Source: Amphimedon queenslandica (lineage: Eukaryota > Porifera > Demospongiae > Haplosclerida > Niphatidae). Taken from it: a DNA stretch of 64,000 nucleotides. Positions 54,701 through 63,251 of this stretch are shown here, piece after piece (position 1 is the first letter of the stretch; every line of letters starts with the position of its first letter). The notes under the pieces are model-generated. The model made no database searches, was not told the origin of the DNA, and saw nothing but the letters and a program-made list of their open reading frames with translations. The DNA lies in NCBI RefSeq assembly GCF_000090795.2, contig NW_003546350.1, positions 1-64,000 of the forward strand, read 5' to 3'. A program made the translations under genes and the position numbers.

Positions 54701-56743
54701 ACATCAAAGTGACTACAATGACAATAATGCTGCCAGATTCAGAATACTCAGTCCTAGAGCCATAATGAAATGAAATAGATATTAACTGGAACGTAATAAA
54801 CTGCGAATACAAGATATACGAATTAGCATAGCCAGAAGTTATTCTTATATTGAATATTATGAAGACGATGTAGATGAATGTAACAGGAAGAATTTCAACT
54901 GCAAAGAAGAGCAACCAATGATAAGTATGACATTTCTCCTTCTGTCTGCACTGAAGAGTATAAGAGCTCATGGCTAAACTTGTTCTGTTATTACATTTGC
55001 TGCACAGTTCTCCTGTCCTGCTGAAACTTTCACAGCCTCCCTTCATAATATTCTCCTTTGTTATGTTTATAGCACCATAATGATAGGGGCAAAGGAAAGC
55101 AACAACTGTATTGTTGTACTTCTTTTCACAAGACAAGCAAGTGAGAAGACTCACTAGGGACCTGTTTCCAGAGTCCTCCATTGTCACATGAGTTTTGAAA
55201 AATCCTCGAAAATTCTTCTGAGGGCCAATAGAACAGCTAGTAACATCATTCTGATGATCCTCCTCATGATCACTGGCAAGAGAAGCAGCAGCCAAGTAGA
55301 CAGCACAGAAACAAAAGAAAAGGATATTTGACTTCATTCTCCTCAGAGATTAACCAATCCCCTGTGGTCCTTACTATATATTTATACTGATATGGTTCTA
55401 ACACACTTATGTCAACAATGAAAGAGTAAACTTCAAACTCTACACAAACTATTCAACATTATAGTCTAATTCTATACATGATGTGTTGATACTAAGAACT
55501 GAAAGCTAGCAAGAGACAAAGCATAACATGGAGGACCATTAAAAGGGTATTAAGTACGCTACCAAATATGGGCATGAATAATAAGATTTAGCTGGATATA
55601 TTTCAAAATACACAAATTACCTTCTTCTAGCTTTAGGAGGTCCTGGAACAGTTTCAATGTTCCCTCCATTCCTTCCCAACCTCTAAGCATCTCCACAGCT
55701 TCAGATGAGCTCAGCTGTGGCTCACTGCTTGACAGCCATGCTATGCCATTATAAATGCTGTCATTCTTCATATGTACAGAGATATAATGTGTATGTACCT
55801 TGATTTCTTCCTATTGACATGCTCAATTTCTGCTGATCTGCAGCATTGTCACTATCTACTTCTAATGCAATTTTAAGTCTTGTCTACCATGAAAAAAGTA
55901 ATCACATAATTTACAGAAATTTTTAACAAAATAAATGCTAAAAAAATCCTTAGAAATCTTGCATCATGTCTTCATAGGAACAGCTAATGAAGCATTAAAT
56001 TAGAGTTTGGGTTTTTATAAGCTCGTAAGTCGCATTGGAACTTTCTATAAACATACATACGGGGGAATGATAGGTATCATAAATAATGATAATTATCATA
56101 ATAGTGAAAATAAAAATAACAATAATAACAACAATACCTCCAGATCCTGTTTAATTAATAACAGTTCCTTATATTCCTTCTCCTTGTTCTCTCTGTATTC
56201 TGAAAAGTACCTCTCTTTCATGTCAATGTCTTCGGTCAGTTTTGCTATTTGTGTCTTAGCTTCTTGTAACTCCTGATACAAACAATATTGCATCATTAAT
56301 CCATACATACCATGCCATACAGCAGTTTATTTTTGCTGTAAATTCGGCTTTTAATTTGGTGATTTCATTTACATGATCATTATTGGCAGTTTCACTAGTA
56401 AATCACTAAATGCCAAAATAAAACTCGGCTAAATTAAAGCACTATACATACAGTAGTTTCCTTATCACAGTTTACTAGCTTATCATACTACAAACGTCGT
56501 AAATTTGTTGTTGTATAAATATTAAATAACCAGAAGAGTTAGTTATCATGCGAACAAGACCAACATCAGAACATTAATGTTCTTGTGTAAACATTAAATA
56601 TTCCCCTGCGTATGATAATGACAAACATGAAGCCCAACCTTTGAGAGGTCATCTTTCTCTTTTTGAAGCTGAGCATAAGCTTTCTTGTTGACTCTAAGCT
56701 CAGCTCTGAGTCTAGTCACAAGTTCCTCTCTCTTTTCCTCCAT
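45946..56743 (-). CDS. NPHP3: Nephrocystin-3, coiled-coil / NACHT-type NTPase / TPR protein
   Basis: Many short exons. The start MEEKREELVTRLRAELRVNK and the coiled coil YRENKEKEYKELLLIKQDLE match human NPHP3 ([30 protein letters not shown]). Exon 55740-55621 joins exon 51208 in phase (LEEEKFKWKPGTMW) across a 4,412-bp intron containing two complete genes. Then follow LKIYITTSGTAFPQINE and GFLNNPAAKP, as in the NPHP3 middle region, and the P-loop ITAPSGIGKSTLLAKW. Next come YILIDNVDQL (Walker B region), WILRPLPQNIRVLLTANEST and CPDSWR, close to human WLIDPLPVNVRVIVSVN and CPPAWR. C-terminal TPRs end with IHHYNVALEIYTKLYGSGHS and the stop at 45946. The vertebrate protein acts at the ciliary inversin compartment. 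The exact joins of exons between 55.9 and 56.6 kb are not fully resolved, because one candidate exon there does not fit in phase. Confidence 0.85.
49920..50352. repeat. Subfamily A repeats (about 2.4 units) in a nephrocystin-3 intron
   Basis: Cores CAAACTTTCTACACA near 49966, 50142 and 50318 are spaced 176 bp apart, with CTATAGCCTTGGG dyads between them. The array ends within about 10 bp of the next exon's donor side. Confidence 0.92.
51373..53220 (-). CDS. Receptor-like polytopic membrane protein, paralogue 1, nested in the NPHP3 intron
   Basis: An intronless gene of 615 residues. A leader (MKGALLLVFFHVYGTSVASL) precedes a Cys-rich ectodomain with the pattern LTCVSC...CPYH...NRTGRLCSKC...C...CSNYYW, then about nine membrane segments. 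The C(P)..R-T-G-x-L-C-S-x-C box followed by polytopic membrane sequence is typical of a large family I recall as expanded in sponges and cnidarians, with no assigned function. The core (QYTSVFYALLLAFIGYVVVE, FSWCLRFRNRSVDPKTVALN, FMKGGHLKYAILAIAVLIFL) is shared almost verbatim with the two neighbours. The tail ends SLPDRMVQPEVY followed by NSPGTVSPNYGSVP. It lies on the same strand as NPHP3, inside its 51209-55620 intron, with its own start and stop. Receptor or transporter roles are guesses. Confidence 0.85.
   Translation of the reverse strand: MTVGKRKKLRMKGALLLVFFHVYGTSVASLTGAETSTNNCSFNPSRWQQNNMFFGSHIRKNITKKSFMVVPLTCVSCNGEEDQLIASVCPYHRDIINVTLSSDTVWEDDALCKEFNRTGRLCSKCADDYKPSLSTYSGRCIREEECSNYYWLLFFAVETVPATLMYITFVAFNARLTSGYANGYILYAQVISFRLMSLEFINGWKSNFNDTKVKFIVGLYSVWSFQLGHLVLNSICTVKEAPQLMSVALQYTSVFYALLLAFIGYVVVELHSHQFCLIVWISKPFSWCLRFRNRSVDPKTVALNTLAVFYYMAFAKLAALSVLLLIPTSVYDETGHVIDHVSFYDGSMSFMKGGHLKYAILAIAVLIFLVFVPVLFMTFYQFRIIQKCLSKCHLNRSGLIIFMDSLQGCYKDGSDGGKDCRWFSSCYYFLRLILFILALYFVDDNQFIELHVCLLLAIVVTIIVILYLMPYKCSHYNKLDICIFSYGSFILAITSYQVSIYAPQPGDQNVGSKTRFLEIIICILISFPLIGATLYVLEKLLGMKIRFLYRWCKSHTSRDCYTQSLSLIEDTTSRSPLLRTVSGTSTGSLPDRMVQPEVYTVNSPGTVSPNYGSVP
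53511..55337 (-). CDS. Receptor-like polytopic membrane protein, paralogue 2, nested in the NPHP3 intron
   Basis: Intronless, 608 residues, same layout as paralogue 1: leader MKSNILFFCFCAVYLAAASL; Cys box LTCLSC...CPYH...SRTGELCSKC; polytopic core; tail SLPDRMMQPDVYRFNSPGTM. The region around RLIVWISKPFSWCLRFRDRS to SLFLLA matches paralogue 3 best. The stretch after PLIGATLYVLEKLLGMKIRF matches paralogue 1 best. The loop FGPVLLMILYSFQCFRKCLG is unlike either. A consensus-like TATAAATA lies about 40 bp before the start codon. 290 bp separate this start-side gene from paralogue 1 downstream. Confidence 0.85.
   Translation of the reverse strand: MKSNILFFCFCAVYLAAASLASDHEEDHQNDVTSCSIGPQKNFRGFFKTHVTMEDSGNRSLVSLLTCLSCEKKYNNTVVAFLCPYHYGAINITKENIMKGGCESFSRTGELCSKCNNRTSLAMSSYTLQCRQKEKCHTYHWLLFFAVEILPVTFIYIVFIIFNIRITSGYANSYILYSQFITFQLISISFHYGSRTEYSESGSIIVIVVTLMYKFCSFQLGHPASSHLCVHDSLDQLMSVALQYTSVFYALLLAFIGYVVVELHSHQFRLIVWISKPFSWCLRFRDRSVDPKTVALNTLAGFYYMAFAKLAAVSLFLLASTHVYDENGDVIDHVCFYDSSMSFMKNGHLKYAILAIAVLVFLVFGPVLLMILYSFQCFRKCLGKCRLNRPGLVILMNAFQGCYKDGVTIGHNCRWFSSYYYIARVAVFSIGVLLIDPMNVLEVHLLYLLIILVTIALILCFMPYKYMLYNKLDIFIFCYCSFILSTTSYQDLFVTPGGALDTNSPQTKYLEIIIYILIGFPLIGATLYVLEKLLGMKIRFLYRWYRRRTNRESCNQSLSLIEDTAPVPPLLRTISGISTPSLPDRMMQPDVYRFNSPGTMSPNYGSVP
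55374..55386 (-). promoter_or_regulatory. Candidate TATA box of receptor-like paralogue 2
   Basis: TATAAATATATAG on the minus strand, 37-49 bp before the ATG at 55337, would place transcription start only ~10-15 nt ahead of the ATG. An inverted CCAAT (GATTGG) lies between them, so the promoter reading is uncertain. It sits inside the host intron, consistent with an independent promoter. Confidence 0.35.
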
Positions 56744-56895
56744 TTAAAACCACGCCTACAAACCCACCCCAATTAATTAATTAATGACTTTACGTGCTAA
56801 TTAAAAAATTTAACTAAGAAAATGAAATAAAAATGAAGTTATTATTATTATTGTAATGTTATTGTCACTACATATTATAATCCATGTGCATTGAA

Positions 56896-58737
56896 TTAAG
56901 ATGAATGATTCTGTGAGATAGCACCATAATAAATTGGGCTAGAATTGCTACTGTTGTAGCGAGATGGTTGGAGTACTCTATCTGGCAATGACCCATCACT
57001 GATAATCCTTGTCAGTGATCGATGCTCAATTTCTTCATCAAATGTCCTGGTAGAAAATGTTTCACTTGCATTATTCAAAACATTTCGATTCTCAAGATAT
57101 TTGCGACGTAGTAAATGATATAAAAATTCAATCCTTGAGCCAAAGAGCATTTTTATTGAGTAAATGGTTGCACAGAAAAGAGGAAGTGAAACCAACAGAA
57201 GAAAAATGACCTCCAACATTGAGCTTGGGTATTGACTTGATAGGCTATTCAGATCAAATTGATACACTACAATTGAAGTGATAAAGTTGGAATAAGCAAT
57301 AATGAAGACATCAAGTTTGTTGTACCACTTGTACTTGTAAGGATTCAGGCATAAAATGACAACCAATGAGACAATTAGTATACATTGAATTGAAAACTGC
57401 AATTCAAATAAATTTCTTGGGTTGAGAATCAAAGAGTATAAAAAAAAGACAGCAAAACGTATCATGTAGAAACAAGAAGAGAACCACCTGCAGTCCTTTC
57501 CGCCATCACTGCCATCTTTATAACAACCTTGAAGAGCATCCATAAATATGATCAGTCCAGATCTGTTTAAATGCCATTTACTCAAACATGTTTGGATGAT
57601 TCTAAACTGATAAAATGTCATGAAAAGAACAGGAACAAACACCAGAAATATAAGTACTGCAATGGCCAGTATAGCATACTTCAAATGACCATTCTTCATG
57701 AATGACATGCTGCCATCATAAAAGCAAACGTGGCCAATTACGTGTCCAGTTTCATTGTATACACGAGTTGTTGCCAGCAAAAAAAGAGATACTGCAGCAA
57801 GTTTAGCAAAAGCCATGTAATAAAAACCAGCTAGAGTATTCAATGCAACTGTCTTAGGATCAACTGATTGGTCACGAAAACGTAGACACCAAGAGAAAGG
57901 TTTAGATATCCATACAACGAGACGAAATTGATGTGAATGTAATTCAACAACAACATACCCAATGAAAGCAAGTAAGAGGGCATAAAATACTGAAGTATAC
58001 TGAAGAGCTACTGTTGTCAGTTGACCAATATCGCTATGAACACACAAATGTGATGAAACGACATGACCTACTTGAAAGCTCCACACCCTGTACATTGATA
58101 ACACTATTGATACAGCTACAGTACCATGAGGAAGCATTTTGGATGAATGTGTCATTGAAAGTGTGTTTATCTGCAGGGAAATGATTTGAGAATAGGCTAT
58201 ATAACAGTTGGCATACCCAGCTGTCAATTTGACATTCCAAAACATAAATATGATAAACATGATTGTAACTGGGGAGGTCTCAACTAGGAAGAAAAGGATC
58301 CAATGATAAGAATGGCACTCTGAGGATGGCTTGCACTTTAGTGAGTAAGAGTTCAATGGTAGCCTGTAGTCCCCATCACACTGACTACAGAGCAATCCTG
58401 ATCTGTTAATATGATTGCAAAATGGGTCACTCTCATTCTCAATGCTAACATTAAATGAATCTTGAAAATAAGGACAGAGAGATCCTACTGTCCTATTTGT
58501 TTCATTATCAAATGAAACACAAGTCATGGGACTCATTTTAACTCTATCATCCTTTATACATCTTATATCTTCAAAGATTCCTGTGTTTCTCCTGTGGCCT
58601 TTAACCAACTCACAAACAAATGATTGACTCTGAGGATCATAAGATAATGCTTCATGAGGGTGAGCTTCATTTCCAAGGAAGAGACAAAGAAGGAGCAAGT
58701 AGACAAACAGCATCTTCTTGATGATCGTACTGATCAC
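56896..58737 (-). CDS. Receptor-like polytopic membrane protein, paralogue 3
   Basis: Intronless, 613 residues, ending 152 bp upstream of the NPHP3 start codon on the same strand. Leader MLFVYLLLLCLFLGNEAHPH; Cys box variant MTCVSF...CPYF...NRSGLLCSQC, in which one Cys of the first CxxC pair is replaced by Phe. The core from QYTSVFYALL to FMTFYQFRIIQ and onward to QGCYKDGSDGGKDCRWFSSC is nearly identical to paralogue 1, while the last membrane segments (PLFCATIYSIKMLFGSRIEF) have diverged. The tail keeps SLPDRVLQPSRYNSSNSSP. Its promoter must lie in the repeat-rich DNA upstream of 58737. Confidence 0.85.
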   Translation of the reverse strand: MISTIIKKMLFVYLLLLCLFLGNEAHPHEALSYDPQSQSFVCELVKGHRRNTGIFEDIRCIKDDRVKMSPMTCVSFDNETNRTVGSLCPYFQDSFNVSIENESDPFCNHINRSGLLCSQCDGDYRLPLNSYSLKCKPSSECHSYHWILFFLVETSPVTIMFIIFMFWNVKLTAGYANCYIAYSQIISLQINTLSMTHSSKMLPHGTVAVSIVLSMYRVWSFQVGHVVSSHLCVHSDIGQLTTVALQYTSVFYALLLAFIGYVVVELHSHQFRLVVWISKPFSWCLRFRDQSVDPKTVALNTLAGFYYMAFAKLAAVSLFLLATTRVYNETGHVIGHVCFYDGSMSFMKNGHLKYAILAIAVLIFLVFVPVLFMTFYQFRIIQTCLSKWHLNRSGLIIFMDALQGCYKDGSDGGKDCRWFSSCFYMIRFAVFFLYSLILNPRNLFELQFSIQCILIVSLVVILCLNPYKYKWYNKLDVFIIAYSNFITSIVVYQFDLNSLSSQYPSSMLEVIFLLLVSLPLFCATIYSIKMLFGSRIEFLYHLLRRKYLENRNVLNNASETFSTRTFDEEIEHRSLTRIISDGSLPDRVLQPSRYNSSNSSPIYYGAISQNHSS

Positions 58738-58984
58738 AGCTGAAACTGCTCAGCCGGGTAGTTTTCTTTTATCAGTTGCTTGCTTTCAGTGTGACCATCC
58801 AAATAACATTACATGTTTATGCTGGAACAGGCTCAAATATACACACTGACATAGCTATAGCTATACTGAAAACTTTGAATGTTTATGATAACTGATGACC
58901 ATATTTAGACATATGATGCCACAGAGGTCAAGTTTCACTTTCCATATCCATATCCTTGAATACATTCATTCATTCATTCATTCA

Positions 58985-59065
58985 GAAATTAGCTCATTTT
59001 AAAATGGCCATAACTCAAAAATTTGAGCTCAGAATCAGCTCAAACTTTCTACACAGCATAAGGAC
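58985..59065. repeat. Left part of a subfamily A repeat interrupted by a hAT-like insertion
   Basis: The unit runs from AAAATGGCCATAACTC to CAAACTTTCTACACAGCATA and AGGAC, then is cut by the element at 59066. It resumes after 60040 with ATAAGGACATCAATATATATT. Confidence 0.9.
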
Positions 59066-60040
59066 TAGTGTTGTTGTAGTACCATAATTTTATATAGTTC
59101 TAGTACTAGTTCTAGAACTAAAGTTTGAAAAAATTTAGTTCTAGTACTAGTTCCGGAACTAGAGTTTGATAAAGTTTAGTTCTAGTACTAGTTCCGGAAC
59201 TAGAGTTTGATAAAGTTTAGTTCTAGTACTAGTTCCGGAACTAGAGTTTGATAAAGTTTAGTTCTAGTACTAGTTCCGGAACTAGAGTTTGATAAAGTTT
59301 AGTTCTAGTACTAGTTCCGGAACTAGAGTTTGATAAAGTTTAGTTCTAGTACTAGTTCTAGAACTATAGTTTTATAAAGTTAGTTCTAGTACTAGTTCTA
59401 AAACTAGATTTCAATAAATTTTAGCTATTGTTCTAGTTCTAGAGCTAAGTTATAGTTCTTGTACTTGTTCTGGCAATAGAGTTTAAGAAGCTTAGTTCTA
59501 ATTGGAAATAATTTCTAAATACTGCTTCTTTTTGCTTCTGCTGCTTAGTTCTAATTGGAAATAATTTCTAAATACTGCTTCTTTTTGCTTCTGCTGTCAT
59601 GCTTTAACTGCTTAGCTTTGAACTGAACAAGTATTCAAAAGTCTATTGATATACTTATGCATTATAATCTATGTCTAAGTAACAAATTCATACATTATTT
59701 GTTATTCAGTCTTTGTTATGTACTAAAATATTTCACTGACAAATTAGTACCTTCTTTGTCAACTAATATTGTTCTACAGTTCTAGTTCCAAACTAGTTCT
59801 AGTACCACAAGAGAATGTACTTTTAGTTCCAGTTTAGTTCTAGTACTGAGACTCTGGCAAAGTTTAGTTCCAGTTTAGTTCTAGTACTACAAGTCTTGTA
59901 TAAACTAGTTCTAGTTTAGTTCTGGTTCTTACATTGGTTGTAAAAATAGTACTAGTTCTAGTTCTTGGAACTAGAACTATGAAAAAAAGGCAGTACTAGA
60001 ATTGATTTAGTTCTAGTACCAAGGAACTACAACAACACTA
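59066..60040. mobile_element. Non-autonomous hAT-like DNA transposon, 975 bp
   Basis: Perfect 15-bp terminal inverted repeats TAGTGTTGTTGTAGT / ACTACAACAACACTA and an exact 8-bp target duplication ATAAGGAC (59058-59065 and 60041-60048). The insertion is into the conserved CATAAGGACATCAATA stretch of the 177-bp repeat, so the empty site is known. Eight-bp duplications and TAGTG-type ends are hallmarks of hAT elements. The inside has no coding frame. It consists of degenerate CTAGTACTAGTT and AGTTCTAG motifs, a 41-bp minisatellite and a 53-bp direct duplication (about 59490-59596). Confidence 0.88.
59096..59425. repeat. 41-bp palindromic minisatellite inside the hAT-like element
   Basis: About eight tandem 41-bp units beginning AGTTCTAGTACTAGTT. 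Five carry the perfect palindrome AGTTCCGGAACT and are nearly identical; the outer units carry AGTTCTAGAACT instead. Identical middle units and diverged edges are the usual pattern of recent tandem expansion. Confidence 0.92.
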
Positions 60041-60405
60041 ATAAGGACATCAATATATATTAGAAAACATAAAAAAAAATTGGGGTGATTTTGGAGCCAT
60101 TTTTTGGGAAAAACCATGGGCTATAGCCTTGGGTATTTTTCAGATTTTTGGCATTTTTTCAAAATGGCCGTAACTTGAAAAATTGAAGTCGGAATCAGCT
60201 CAAACTTTCTACACAGCATAAGGACATCAATATGTATCAGAAAATGTAATAAAAATTTGGGGTGATTTTAGAGCCATTTTTTGGAAAAATCCATGGGCTA
60301 TAGCCTTGGGTGTTTTTCAAAAATTAGTCCATTTTTTTAAATGGTCATAAATCAAAATTTCCCAATCGGAATCAGCTCAAACTTTCTAAATAGCATAAGT
60401 ACATC
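60041..60405. repeat. Right part of the interrupted repeat plus further subfamily A units
   Basis: It continues the unit broken at 59065, followed by further cores near 60202 and 60380, the last reading CAAACTTTCTAAATAGCATA. Dyads CCATGGGCTATAGCCTTGGG occur near 60114 and 60291. The cluster ends about 140 bp before the UBA3 start codon; the rest of 58738-60542 holds nothing recognised. Confidence 0.9.
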
Positions 60406-60542
60406 AATATACATATACTGCATAATGCTTTGTTGCTTGTTGATGTGTTCAATCTGCAATTCTGTATGCCAATTGCATAATGGAAATTGCAGTGAATTGC
60501 TCCTCCTACAAGAGATTAAGCCACACCCTTACACTCTCAGCA

Positions 60543-61678
60543 ATGGATCCAATGGAAGTAGCAACTTCAACGACTGTACCTAGTGACGGTAACATACCAG
60601 CTGGTAGATGGGAGAGTATTCAATATCTGCTCACTCGTGGTAGCCCTTTGGCTCATCCTGACTTTGAACCAAGTGAAGAGGTAATTAGACTAGGCGTGGC
60701 TATTGTCTGTTATACCCCTCCCACTTTTAATTTGCCTGTAGTGAATGAATATAGCAAGGATTTTATTTAAATCAGCACAAAATCATAATTTAATATTTAT
60801 TGTTGATTGTTAGACGTTACAGTTCATGAGGGACATTTGTAAACTGCTGGTGATCGGAGCAGGTGGTCTTGGCTGTGAACTATTAAAAGATTTAGTTAGT
60901 AATTGCATCTCATTATTTATATTTATTAATCAACGAAGGCTTTGATGGGTTTCACTAACATCGACTGCATAGACATGGATACCATTGATGTATCAAACCT
61001 TAACCGTCAGTTCCTCTTTAGGTAAATTAACACCACGTGTTATCACCATCTTGTTTTTAATAAGTCAAGCATTTTCCTCCATCTCCTATTTGCATGACAT
61101 TGACTATGTTGCTATTTATTGTGTTGTTTTAGGCCAAAAGATGTTGGACAGCCCAAAGCTACTGTTGCTGCTCGATTCGTTAACGAGAGAGTACCAGGGG
61201 TTAATGTGACACCGTATCCTTCCACAGTTTATTTAATTGTATATTTATTTATTTTATTTCTTAATTTTTTTTAACTTGGCATGATTAGACATTTTGCTAA
61301 AATTCAAGACTTTCCACCGGATTTTTACAAAAGTCAGTATAATTACTTTTTAAAGTATTTAAACATCTTTTTTAATTTCATTTTTAGAATTTCACATCAT
61401 TGTGTGTGGTTTAGACTCAGTAGTAGCTAGGAGATGGATCAATGGAATGGTGGTAAGGGACGAGAGAACATGTACCTCTTATGTCCCCTCTCTCACTGTT
61501 AGCTCAGTCTGCTACAGTACGATAATAATGATCAGTTAGACCCCAGCAGTATCATACCACTGGTTGATGGAGGGACTGAAGGGTTCAAAGGTCATGCTAG
61601 AGTTATACTAGCAGGAATGACAGCATGTATGGACTGCACAATGGACTTATACCCACCTCAAGTATGATGATGATGATG

Positions 61679-61746
<68 letters not shown>

Positions 61747-63149
61747 GCACCCTGTACTATAGTACAGGGTATTTCGCCAATAATTGCTAGGAGAGAATTA
61801 TTCATTTTTATAATTTTTCCTGATACATGTACATGTTCTTATGCTGTTTAGAAAGTTTGAGCTAACTCCGATCAAAATTGGATTTTTTAATGAATTTTTA
61901 AAGTTGCTCATATACTTTTCATTATTAGATCAATTATCCATTATGTACAATTGCTACGAAGCCACGCCTACCTGAACACTGTATCGAATATTCTAAAATA
62001 ATCCTCTGGCCAAAAGAGAAACCTTTCGGTGGTAAGTAGCGATAGCAACAAAGATAAGGTTCTTTGTCTCGTTGTTAAGAAGGCGTGTCTATTGATGGCG
62101 ATAATCCAGACCATATAATGTGGCTATTTGAAAAGGCGCAACAAAGAGCAGAGGAGTTTAGGATACAGGGGGTCAGCTATCGGCTGACACAAGGTAAGTG
62201 AATATAAATGAGAGGATTTATTTAAAATATTAATTATTAATTATCTTCCCAAGGCGTTATAAAGCACATTATTCCAGCTGTAGCGTCCACTAACGCAGTG
62301 ATAGCCGGTTTGTCTCACATTAAAAATTAATTCTATCTTATTTTTATTATTTTTAGCCGCCTGTGCCACTGAAGTATTTAAACTAGCTACAAGGTATACT
62401 GGTTATTATTAGTATTACTGTAGCTGTTATTGTTGTTGTTTGTCCAATAGCTGTAGTCTTCCTATGCAGAATTACATGGTCTTTAATGATGTAGATGGAG
62501 TATATACTTTTACTTTTGAATACGAGAGAAAGGTTGAGTTTATTCCTAATGTTATTCTAATATAGCTGCACGATAGGAAGATTGTATTGCTTGCTCCACT
62601 CGCCCTGTTACAGTCACTGTCAGTGAAGAGGCTACACTAAGAGTCCTTTATGATCTCCTGTGTGAGAGTGATCAATTGTATGATGGGTTGTTTGTTATTT
62701 TAATATTAACGGAATGTGTTTGTAGTATGATGAAGGCCCCCAGCCTGACAACTGTTATCAAGGATACGAACAAAACACTTTATATGCCTGTAATCTTCTC
62801 TCTCCCTCTCCTTTTCATTCCATTATTACTATCTATAGTGCACTAAGCAGTAGTGTCACCATCATTACTCATAATGGTTTAATATTAGTTAACTTCTTTC
62901 TTCATAGACTGTTCCTGCAATAGAGGAAGCAACAAAATGCAATTTAGATAAAAAATTAACAGGTCCGTTCTACATTTAATAAATATCTCCCGTTAATTTG
63001 TATCCTTTTCTCCCCCTCTCTCTCTCTCTGTTATCACAATTGGACCAATAGCTCTGGGTATTACTGATAATCACATTGTAACTGTTGCTGATCAAACAAC
63101 TCCCAAGTCAATTCTTATCCACGTTAAGTTTAGTTTCAATATGGAGTAA
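60543..63149 (+). CDS. UBA3: NEDD8-activating enzyme E1 catalytic subunit
   Basis: Short exons join to a full-length UBA3. The N-terminus [17 protein letters not shown] leads to [20 protein letters not shown]. The ATP-binding fold reads [17 protein letters not shown] and [20 protein letters not shown]. The catalytic Cys lies in [19 protein letters not shown] (human GMTACIECTLELYPPQ), and zinc-type Cys pairs are present (CMDC and CIAC). [20 protein letters not shown] matches the family signature, and the C-terminal ubiquitin-fold domain ends [12 protein letters not shown]. With APPBP1 (NAE1) it adenylates NEDD8 and passes it to the E2 UBC12. An in-frame Met at 60480 could add 21 residues, but 60543 is favoured because the extension is not family-like. 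Introns carry an AAT microsatellite and one subfamily B repeat. Confidence 0.95.
61667..61744. repeat. (ATG)n/(AAT)n microsatellite in a UBA3 intron
   Basis: A short GATGAT run followed by about 65 bp of pure AAT immediately after the exon ending in YPPQ; the donor GTATGATGATG is continuous with the repeat. Confidence 0.9.
61746..61920. repeat. Subfamily B dispersed repeat in a UBA3 intron
   Basis: Begins with the dyad CCCTGTACTATAGTACAGGG, then AGAGAATTATTC..., CTGATACATGTACATGTTCT and the core TAGAAAGTTTGAGCTAACTC. It matches the units at 3600-4080 in order and spacing. Confidence 0.85.
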
Positions 63150-63251
63150 AGGGAATATCAATATCTATCAGCAAATTATTAGCAACTAAAGAGTGTTAAT
63201 TTCTGTTGTGTTTGCACTGTATGTGTGTGTGTATGTACGTGTATGTTCAAA

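Noticed and set aside
56320-56405. Extra NPHP3 exon encoding NDHVNEITKLKAEFTAK
   Set aside because: Coiled-coil-like and plausible, but the available donor does not join in phase to the next exon, so it was left out of the model.
51373-58737. Bacterial-style operon of the same-strand genes
   Set aside because: Each has its own signal peptide and spacing of 290 bp or more, one has its own TATA-like box, and NPHP3 exons lie between them.
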